Source: Malus domestica
Taxonomy: Eukaryota > Streptophyta > Magnoliopsida > Rosales > Rosaceae
Direction: 5' to 3'
DNA length: 64,000 nucleotides
NCBI RefSeq assembly: GCF_042453785.1
Contig: NC_091662.1
Location: forward strand, 2,113,001 to 2,177,000
Part shown: positions 1-10,800 of the stretch, one piece after another
Numbering within the stretch: the first letter of the stretch is position 1
How the letters are laid out: each line of letters starts with the position of its first letter
Translations under genes and position numbers: made by a program
Notes under the pieces: generated by a model
What the model saw: the letters and a program-made list of their open reading frames with translations, nothing else
What the model was told of the DNA's origin: nothing
The model's database searches: none

Positions 1-1060
1 AAGTTTCGGTATTGCCAAAAGTTCAGTTGGCATGGTATGGTAATGGTCATTGCCATTTTGTTTTGGGACAAATTTTTTTTTTTTTTAACCCAATTGAAGG
101 GCAAAACTTTTTTTTTTGGGTACCTTTATCTCATACATTGTAGATTGAATTAATCTATTATTCATCATTCACAATTCACACACACAATAATTCAAATGAT
201 GCATCAAGATTCACAATGAAAATTAAGCTTACAATCCAAATAGAAGTTACAAACCAAAACAAATAGAAGTTAACAATCCAAATAGAAATTAAAGTTTCAA
301 ACCAAATTAAAATTGGAACTAAACTTCAAAAAGTAGAATTCATTAATCAATTATTCAAGCTTGAAATGTCGAAGTTTTTGGAGGAGGCATTGAACTTGTA
401 AAAGATTGAGCTTGTGTCAAGCCTACATTACAAACAAAGAAAACATATTAATTAATAGCAAGAAAAATTAAAGTTGAAAATCATTTAATAACAAATTTAC
501 TAAAAAAATTAAAGCATATCTTTCTTGTTTCCTCTTCTTTTATTTCCTTGTAAAATTGAAGCATATATTCCGTTGGTTCCTTGTAAAAGTTTACTTCATC
601 TGCCATAAGTCAACCACTAGTATACACTAGTGCCTCTACTATTTTAGGAGTCAAGGATGCCCTAAAAGGGTCCACAACCCTCCTTCCTAGGCTAAATGCA
701 TTTTCACTAGCAACGGTAGAAGTGGGGTTTACAAAGATATCTTGGCTATTTGTGAAAGAATTAGGAACTCTTTTGTGTTTGATTTCCACCATTTCAAGAG
801 ATCAAAGTCACCAACAACAATACTAATATAAGTAGGGTTTTATTTTCAAATTATTGGAATATTATAAATATGTGTTATATAATTATCTATTATATAATTT
901 ATAATTTATATATTATATTGTATTTTCAGTACGGTACGGTAATACCGTAGTAATGGTATCCATTATTAATACTGTACCATGAAATTTTGGTACGGTATAA
1001 TACCGTACAATTACCAATTGACACAAACACGACAATTTGGCAAAAAAATTCAACCCTAGG
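1..1060 (-). mobile_element. hAT transposon relic (3' end of transposase)
   Basis: A reverse-strand reading frame at 610-792 encodes the C-terminal hAT dimerisation signature: a TSTVASENAFS core, then GRRVVDPFRASL and a PKIVEAL stretch. In hAT transposases this block mediates dimerisation and lies near the protein's end. No BED zinc finger or catalytic core is seen here; it would lie beyond base 1 or has been lost. The flanking sequence at 920-1,020 is rich in iterated GGTACGG/TAATACCGTA motifs, typical of subterminal repeats in such elements. The exact right border, near 1,060, is not proven because no target-site duplication can be matched inside the window. The copy is non-functional as seen. 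Confidence 0.65.
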
Positions 1061-1817
1061 AATACTACTAGACCGTAGTACTAAGTGAAAATATTGTATA
1101 ATTTAGATTAACAATAATTTAGAAATTTTGTTTTTGTCGGATAGAAATTTTTGGTAATTTTATTTTTAGTACTACCTTAATTTTTAATAATTATTATTTA
1201 CAAATTTACAACTAAGGCTGCGCAAATCCAGCCGAAAATAACTCCAAATCTAGCGTTATACATGAAGCGCATAAGCAGATAGGCTTATCAGTTGTATAAG
1301 GTGATACACGATTATAAGGTGATACGCACTCTAATATAAGCAGATGGACCTATCACTCCGCTTATCAGTCTAAATACATCTCATCTCGTTCACGCTATTT
1401 TATTTGTCTGCTATCGTTTCTCTCTCTAAACCTTTTTTCTCCTCCAAATCCCTAATCTCTATCTTCTTCTTTCTTCTTCTCCTTCTCCATATAAATACCT
1501 GACTCCAAAGCACCAAAACAAAGAGAGCTAGAGAGAGAAACTAGAGAGAGAAAGCTTTCAAGCCCTCCGATCTGAGCCATCGATATCATTAAGGTACCTC
1601 CTTTTCCTTCTCATTTTTCCTCGGATTTCGTTAATTTTCCAAATTTTTGAGCTTTTATTCTTTTGTTGATTGATTTTCGGAACTGAAAATTATATGTTGA
1701 ATTATTTGAATTTTGTGTGAAATATTGGAAATTTTGAGTTGTTGTATTGGTGAATTGGAGCAGGAGGGTTTAGATCTTTGCCTAAATTAGGGTTTTGGCA
1801 GGAGTTCAGGGACGACG
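1061..1817 (+). promoter_or_regulatory. Promoter and 5' leader of the TPR4-like gene
   Basis: A TATA-type box (tataaata, 1,490-1,497) follows a long pyrimidine tract (about 1,417-1,488), a usual arrangement in dicot core promoters. Transcription would start near 1,520-1,530. A leader intron is plausible: donor after 1,593 (AAG|gtacct) and acceptor before 1,764 (cag|gaggg). This splicing is inferred from consensus sites only. Confidence 0.5.
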
Positions 1818-4800
1818 ATGTCCTCGCTTAGCAGAGAGCTCGTTTTTCTCATACTTCAGTTTTTGGATGAAGAGAAATTCAAAGACAGTGTTCACAAGTA
1901 TGCTCAATTTATGTACTTTATTATTTTTTTGTATTAATTTATGGATATTTATATATAACTGTATGTTTGTTAGGTGGTTTTAATTTAGTTTAATTTGTTT
2001 CGATTTTCGATTAATTTTGCTGTGATTGTTGTGGGTGTGGAGGTTGGAGCAAGAGTCAGGGTTTTTCTTTAACATGAGGTACTTTGAGGACATGGTGACA
2101 AATGGAGAGTGGGAGGAGGTGGAAAAGTATTTGTCTGGTTTCACGAAGGTTGATGATAATCGATACTCTATGAAGATTTTCTTTGAGATTCGCAAGCAGA
2201 AGTACCTTGAAGCTTTAGACAAGTACGTGTTTTGGATTGTTGTTTCTAATCAAATTGGCGTTATGGTTTAATCCATGTCGATTAATTTACTCCATTTAAA
2301 GTTATATTTTTTTTTTTGCCCCATATGATTCAAAACTGAATAAATGATTGTTGTAGGCGGGATCGAGCAAAAGCTGTGGACATTTTAGTTAAGGACTTGA
2401 AAGTTTTTGCAGCATTTAATGAGGAACTTTTTAAGGAAATTACACAGTTGTTGACTTTGGAAAACTTTAGGTGAGAACAAATTGTCTTGTGCTGTTGACA
2501 GTTGTTATAGGCGGCTAGTTCACGTTTCTGTAATCTCTATGACCTGACATGTATTTGGGCATGCATTACTTTTCAGGGATAATGAACAGTTATCTAAATA
2601 TGGTGATACTAAGTCTGCAAGGAGTATAATGCTTGCTGAACTGAAAAAGTTAATAGAGGCTAACCCATTGTTTCGTGATAAACTTCAATTTCCTACCCTG
2701 AAGAACTCGAGACTGCGTACTCTTATTAATCAGAGGTTTTTGAGAAGCTTCTGCCTCCTGTGTCTGAGACTACATTTTTTCTTGCTTTAATTTTAAGATA
2801 TCTGGTTACCTAAATTTTGTGTCATGAAAACTGCAGTTTAAACTGGCAGCATCAGCTTTGTAAGAACCCAAGGTCTAATCCAGACATAAAGACCCTGTTT
2901 GTAGACCACAGTTGTGGACAACCAAATGGTACCAGGGCTCCATCTCCTGTCACTAATCACTTAATGGGGGCAGTCCCTAAGACAGGGGGTTTCCCTCCAT
3001 TGGGTGCTCATGGGGTAGGTAGAACACCAAATATATTGTTTTGATATGAGGTCAAACTGTCTCTAAGTTGAAGACTGACTCTGTGTGTATATGTATGTAG
3101 CCCTTTCAGCCCACACCAGCTGCTCTTCCAACATCTCTTGCTGGATGGATGGCAAATCCATCACCTGTACCTCATCCCTCAGCTTCTGCTGGGCCTCTTG
3201 GGTTGGCCGCAGCTAACACTGCAGGTACTATAGCAAAATGAATGTTTCTGGAGCATTTAGCGATGAAGTTTGACATTTTCTTATGGTTAGCTTGTATTGT
3301 TCTTTTGTCTGAAATTTTTATATGACATGTTAGCTTTATTCTTTTTGTTCTCCTATTTAACATGTTTTTTGCTATTGTAGTAATTTTCTTAAATTTGCAA
3401 CTGTTTTTCTCGTGTAATATATTTACCATCATTGCAGCCATCTTGAAGCGCCCTAGAACTCCTCCTACCGGTAACCCAACTATGGACTATCAAACAGCAG
3501 ATTCTGAGCACATTCTAAAGAGATCAAGACCTTTCGGGATAACGGATGAAGTATAAATCTATCCTTAATTTTTGCATATTCTGATTTATCTGATGGAAGT
3601 CTGAGTTATATTGCTAAATCTGAAGTTTGCCTTTCTTTTGATGTATATTCTTTTGACTCTGTAATATAAAGAAATAAATTTATTTCAGTTTTAAAGAAAT
3701 AAATTTATTTCAGTTATTCAAATTCAATTTCCTTAACATATTGTTTCATAAAAGGTAGGTAGAGAAATTGTTCCTTCAAAAGGTCGGTAACAAATGGTAA
3801 GTTTAGATTATGCAAAATACTAGAACATGGCTGATGAGGAAGTATGCATAACGGAATTAAAAGAAATTTATTCTTATAAACATGATGCAAATGGTCCTCC
3901 GGTTCCCTTTTTTATGAGCAGTCACAAGTTTTATGCCAAAGATCTGTATAGCTTTATTTTACAGAAAATTTTTAAGTTTCAATTTCTTAATGTATATAAT
4001 CGATTCTATATTAACTCAATTTCTAACAGGCCAATAATCTGCCAGTAAATATGCTGCCTGTTGCATATCCTAATCAGAGCCATGGTCAGAGTTCCTACTC
4101 TTCTGATGACTTGCCCAGGTCTGTTGTTATGACTTTAAGTCCAGGTTCAACTGTCAAGAGTATGGATTTCCACCCGGTGCAACAAATTTTACTTCTTGGT
4201 AAGCTCCAGAGAGCTGATCTCCATTCCACTCGTTGTAAAATATTGTTTTTGTATATATTTTTTATTTCGTTCTTTCAAATGTTGAATTATAGCTTTTCTT
4301 ATAGTAATAAGCAATTTTATCATTTCAGTTGGAACAAACACGGGCGATGTCATGATATATAAGCTACCAAGCCAAGAAAAGATTGATATTAAGAACTTCA
4401 AAGTCTGGGACCTTGGAGCATGTTCAGGGGCACTGCAGGTTTGGCTTTTGATATTCTGTAGTATCGTATGGATTTTTTTTTAAGTAGTCCTTATAATGAA
4501 ATAACTCCGCCTATGTCTTACATGGCCGGTCCCAAGCCCGGATAAAGGAGGAGGGGGAGGGCGTCAGGTAGTCGACAGCCGGCACTCCATGATCACGTCG
4601 AATCCTTATGAAAATGAATCCAGAACAAAATCGCGCTAAAGCTAGGGCGTCACCCGTAAGTGGCGCGCTGTGTGGCCCGAGCACAGTGATAAGTGAGCAA
4701 GGGTCGCTGTATCTCCATCGGCACCCGGATGCAGTGTTAAATGAGCAAGGGGGTCATAGAAACTTCTTTTCGAACGACTCCACTCAAAGTTGTTTGGGAG

Positions 4801-7800
4801 CATATGCTCCTATCAACTTTACCCGGGACACACAAAAGAAGTACTTTGATCCTATTAGACGGGGGAGGGTGAAGAAGCTAGGACAGAAGGGTAGAGTTCA
4901 AGAGAGCAAAATGCGTTTAGGAACGTGGAATATAGGAACCTTAACGGGAAAATCTATGGAAGTAGTGGAAGTTATGGTGAGGAGAAGGATAAATATTATG
5001 TGCCTACAAGAAACTAAGTGGGTTGGTAGTAAGGCAAAGGATCTAGAAAACTCAGGGTTTAAACTTTGGTATTCGGGCACAAATAGAACGAGAAACGGTG
5101 TTGGCATCATCGTGGACAAGACCTTGGTACAAGATGTTGTAGATGTCAAGAGGGTAGGAGATAGAATTATGGCAATCAAGATTGTAATAGGACAAGAACT
5201 TATCAATGTGATTAGTGCGTACGCACCTCAAGTAGGGTTGGATACGAGTTCGAAGGAGAAATTTTGGGAAGATCTTGGAGACTTGGTGCAAGGAATTGCT
5301 CAGACGGAGAAGTTATTTATAGGAGGAGATTTAAATGGACACGTGGGCAGGGAGACAGGCAACTATGGAGGTTTTCATGGTGGCCATGGTTTTGGGGAGA
5401 GAAACGAGGATGGGGAAGCTATCTTGGATTTTGCAATGGCATATGATCTCTTCTTAGCCAACACCTTCTTTAAGAAGAGAGAAGAACATGTGATCACCTA
5501 CAAGAGTGGGTCGTCAAAAACACAAATAGATTTTCTTCTAATGAGGAAAGGGGATCGTATAACTTGTAAGGATTGCAAAGTTATACCAGGAGAGAGCGTG
5601 GCTAATCAACATCGCTTGTTGGTGATGGATGTACATATCAAAAGAGTAAGACAAAAGAACAAGACTTGGAAGTGCCCAAGAACTAGATGGTGGAATCTAA
5701 AAGAAGAAAAACAAGCCATTTTCAAAGAGAAGGTAATCACCCAATGTGTGTGGGATAGAGAGGGGGAAGCTAGCCAAATGTGGGATTCCATGGCTAGTTG
5801 TATCCGAAAAGTAGCAAAAGAGGTATTAGGAGAGTCCAAGGGCTTTGCCCCACACCAAAAGGAATCTTGGTGGTGGAATGAGGAGGTACAAACAAAGGTG
5901 AAGGCTAAGAAGGAATGTTGTAAAGCCTTATACAAGGAGAGGACCGATGAAAATGGTGAAAGGTATAGAAAAGCGAAGCAAGAGGCGAAGAAAGCTGTCA
6001 GAGAAGCTAAGGTAGCGGTTTACGACGATATGTATAAACGACTAGATACCAAAGAAGGAGAGTTGGATATCTATAAACTAGCTAGAGCAAGGGAAAAGAA
6101 GACAAGGGACCTAAACCAAGTGAGGTGCATCAAGGATGAGGATGGAAAAGTTCTTGCTACAGAGAACGCGGTTAAAGACAGATGGAGAGGTTATTTTCAT
6201 AATCTTTTCAATGAAGGACATGAAAGGAATGCTTCTTTAGGGGAGTTGAGTAACTCAGAAGAGTGTAGAAACTACTCCTTTTATCGTCGAATCCGGAAGG
6301 AAGAAGTGGTTGTAGCTTTGAAGAAGATGAAGCATAGAAAAGCAATAGGCCCAGACGATATACCAATCGAAGTGTGGAAAGTTTTGGGAGAGACAGGTAT
6401 AACATGGCTCACTGACCTTTTCAATAGGATTTTGAAAACGAAGAAGATGCCAAATGAGTGGCGAACGAGCACTTTGGTGCCTATCTACAAGAATAAGGGC
6501 GACGTACAAAATTGCATGAACTATAGGGGTATTAAGCTAATGAGTCATACAATGAAGCTCTGGGAGAGAGTCATTGAGCATAGATTGAGGCAAGAGACAC
6601 GGGTTTCGGACAACCAATTCGGGTTCATGCCAGGGCGCTCAACCATGGAGGCAATCTATCTCTTACGAAGATTGATGGAAAGATATAGAGATGGGAAAAA
6701 GGATTTACACATGGTCTTTATAGATTTGGAAAAAGCGTATGATAGGGTCCCAAGAGACATTCTTTGGAGGATTTTAGAGAAGAAAGGAGTACGAGTAGCA
6801 TATATCCAAGCTATAAAGGATATGTATGAAGGAGCAAAGACTGCCGTAAGAACTCATGAAGGACAAACCGAAAGCTTTCCCATAACTGTAGGATTACATC
6901 AAGGCTCATCCTTAAGTCCTTACCTTTTTGCGTTGGTAATGGATGAGTTAACAGGACATATTCAAGATGATATTCCTTGGTGTATGCTTTTCGCAGACGA
7001 TATAGTGTTGATAGATGAAACTCAGGAAGGGGTAAATGCAAAGCTTAACCTTTGGAGAGAAGTGTTGGAATCTAAAGGTCTTCGCCTAAGCCGATCAAAG
7101 ACAGAATATATGGAGTGCAAGTTCAGTGCAAATGGAGGCCAAAACGAGTTAGGGGTGAGGATCGGAGATCAAGAAATACCAAAGAGCGACCGTTTTCGTT
7201 ACCTAGGATCTATCTTGCAAAAGAACGGAGAATTAGATGGAGATCTCAACCATAGAATACAAGCTGGATGGATGAAGTGGAAGAGTGCATCCGGCGTGTT
7301 GTGTGACCGCCGTATGCCACTGAAGCTCAAGGGAAAATTTTATAGGACGGCAATAAGGCCGGCGATGCTGTATGGCACAGAATGTTGGGCAGTGAAACAT
7401 CAACACGTACACAAAATGGGTGTAGCGGAGATGAGGATGCTTCGTTGGATGTGTGGGCACACGAGAAAGGATAAGATTAGGAATGAGGATATCCGGGGTA
7501 AAGTAGGAGTAGCCGAAATTGAAGGAAAGATGAGAGAAAATCGGTTACGGTGGTTTGGACATGTGCAAAGAAGGCCTACTGACGCTCCGATTAGAAGATG
7601 CGACTATGGGACAGAGGTTCAGGGCCGAAGGGGTAGAGGAAGACCTAGGAAAACTTTGGAAGAGACTCTAAGAAAAGACTTAGAGTACTTGGATCTAACG
7701 AAGGACATGACACAGGATCGAGCACAATGGCGTTCTAAGATTCATATAGCCGATCCCACTCAGTGACTTGGATTTTCCAAGTCTCCAACCAAGAAGTTTT

Positions 7801-10800
7801 CCTCACTCGGGAAATTAAGGGAACACTACCCCAACCTACATGCTCCACTCAGAAAGCTTCAACATACAAGCTTCAACAAAAGAAAATTCAAAGAACTTAG
7901 CGAAGAAGGCTTTGGTGTATTTAACACAATACGTTGAAATGAAGGAAAGCTTATTTATTGATATCCCCGATAAACTACAAATATGTACATATACATGAGT
8001 CAAAATAAACACACAAGAGGGAGCCTTCACAAAGGTTGCTTAGGAGAAGTCTCAGCAGTCGGTAGAGCCCCAGAAAGAGAAGGCACCGGAGGGGGATCAT
8101 TTGGAGCCTCAGTACTGGACAAAACCCTAGAAGGAGGAGGCATCAGAGGTTGATCATTTGGAGCTTCATTACGCGGTACAGCCCCAGAAGACGAAGGCAA
8201 TAAATGCCTTTGGAACAAACCCACAAATCTTTGATGATCAAGTAAAACCTGACCATCAGTTTCCTTCATCTGGTCAAGCTTCCTCTTCATGTTTGTAGCA
8301 TAGTCATGTGCGAGCCGGTGCAACTGTTTATTCTCATGCTTGAGCCCTCTAATCTCCTGTTTGAGACTCATCACTTCAGCCGCCAATGATTCAACTTGGC
8401 GGGTTCGAGCAAATAGGCGTTGGGCCATATTAGACACAGAACCTGCACACTGAACACTGAGAGCCAGCGAATCCTTAACAGCTAACTCATCAGACCGTTT
8501 GGAAAGTAGTCTGTTATCTTTGGGAGTGAGAAGGTTCCTGGCCACCACCGCAGCGGTCATATCATTCTTCATCACGGAATCCCCAACGGTAAGAGGACCA
8601 GTTGGGGAGACGAAGGATGGGCGCCATATGTTGTCTGGAGAAGGCGGGGCTGCCTCTTCAACAAGGTTCAAGTCAAAACGACGGTCGGAGGGGCCAGACA
8701 TTTTCAAAGGTGTTGAAGAGAGAAGAGGTCGGACAAATCAAGATCTTAGAAGTGCAAGAATGAAGCTTCTACTGGTGGAGATTCAAGTGTGCTTTGGAAC
8801 TTAATGCCAGCCCCTATAAAAATCTGCACTCGACGGAGCTTCAGAAATCAAAGAGGCGCCTGCTCAGAAATCGAAGAGGCGTTTGCTTTCTCAAAAGTTG
8901 GGCTGCTTAGAGATCACGAGGGTTGATCTCAGAAATCGAAGAGCCGTTTGCTTTCTCAAAAGTTGGGCTGCTCAAAGACCACGAAGGCCGATCTCAGAAA
9001 TCGAAGAGGCGCTCGCTTTCTCAAAAGCTGGGCTCCCTAGAGACCACGAGGGCCGATCTCAGAAATCGAAGAGGCACCTACTTTTCCAGCCTTGTCAGCA
9101 CCTGTCACACGCACACTCAGCTTTGCGGAAATTATGGGCATTCTGTCAAAGACTTCTGGGGAAGTAGAAAACACATGAATCTTACTGTTCAATCACCCAC
9201 TTCCCACACGCAACAATAGCTCATGGGTACCACAGATAACTTTGCCAAAATTCTCTGCCAAAGTTGAGCACGTGAAGCTTGCAGCTCCCACTACATCGCT
9301 CTGACCAAGAAGGGTAAAAGAATAGCAAAGAAACAGCACTAACAAAGTTTAGACCCATAAATTTTGAAGGTCTAGCTACCATATTATTACCCACAAGGGT
9401 AAAGGAACAGTACCACTGCTGGATAATTGGAAAGTCCATGTATGTCAACCTCTGTGCTTCGTGGTAAGGTAGACTAGCAAACATGCCCAACCTTTACTCA
9501 CATTCGAGAAAACACTCCCAATAAGATTGCTTGCTCCAAAATCGAAGAGGCACCGTCCTCCGAATCTAAAGAGCCAGACTCCCAACATGACTACTTTCTT
9601 AAAAATCGAAGAGAGGGTAAAGGAACAGTACCATTGCTGGATAATTGGAAAGTCCCTGTGTATCAACCTCTGTGCTTCGTGGCAAGGTAGACTAGCAAAC
9701 ATGCCCAACCTTTACTCACATTCGAGAAAACACTCCCAACAAGATTGCTTGCTCCAAAATCGAAGAGGCACCGCCCTCCGAATCTCGAGAGCCACTCTCC
9801 CAACATGATTACTTTCTCAAAAATCGAAGAGACACTGCTCCCCGAATCTCGAGAGCCAGACCCCCAGCATGATTGCTTTCTCAAAAATCGGTGAGGCACC
9901 GTTCTCGGAATCAATCGAAGAGGCGCTCGCTTTCTCAAAAGCTGGGCTGCTCAGAGACCACGAGGGCCGATCTCAGAAATCGAAGAGGCACCTACTTTTC
10001 TAGCCTTGTCAGCACCTGTCACACGCACACTCAGCTTTGCAGAAATTATGGGCATTCTGTCGAAGACTTCTGGTGAAGTAGAAAACACATGAATCTTACT
10101 GTTCAATCACCCACTTCCCACACGCAACAATAACTCATGGGTACCACAGATCACTTTGCCAAAGTTCTCTGCCAAAGTTGAGCACGTGAAGCTTGCAGCT
10201 CCCACTACATCGCTCTGACCAAGAAAGGTAAAAGAATAGCAAAGAAACAGCACTAACAAAGTTTAGACACATAAATTTTGAAGGTCTAGCTACCATATTA
10301 TTACCCACAAGGGTAAAGGAACAGTACCACTGCTGGATAATTGGAAAGTCCCTGTGTGTCAACCTCTGTGCTTCGTGGCAAGGTAGACTAGCAAACATGC
10401 CCAACCTTTACTCACATTCGAGAAAACAGTCCCAACAAGATTGCTTGCTCCAAAATCGAAGAGGCACCGTCCTCCGAATCTCGAGAGCCAGACTCCCAAC
10501 ATGACTACTTTCTCAAAATCGAAGTGAGGGTAAAGGAACAGTACCATTGCTGGATAATTGGAAAGTCCCTGTGTGTCAACCTTTGTGCTTCGTGGCAAGG
10601 TAGACTAGCAAACATGTCCAACCTTTACTCACATTCGAGACAACACTCCCAACAAGATTGCTTGCTCTAAAATCGAAGAGGCACCGCCCTCCGAATCTCG
10701 AGAGCCAGACTCCCAACATGATTACTTCCTCAAAAATCGAAGAGACACTGCTCTCCGAATCTCGAGAGTCAGACCCCCAGCATGATTACTTTCTCAAAAA

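Noticed and set aside
4051-4362. Independent small ORF in the TPR4 region
   Set aside because: It is exon 8 of the TPR4-like gene plus read-through into an intron.
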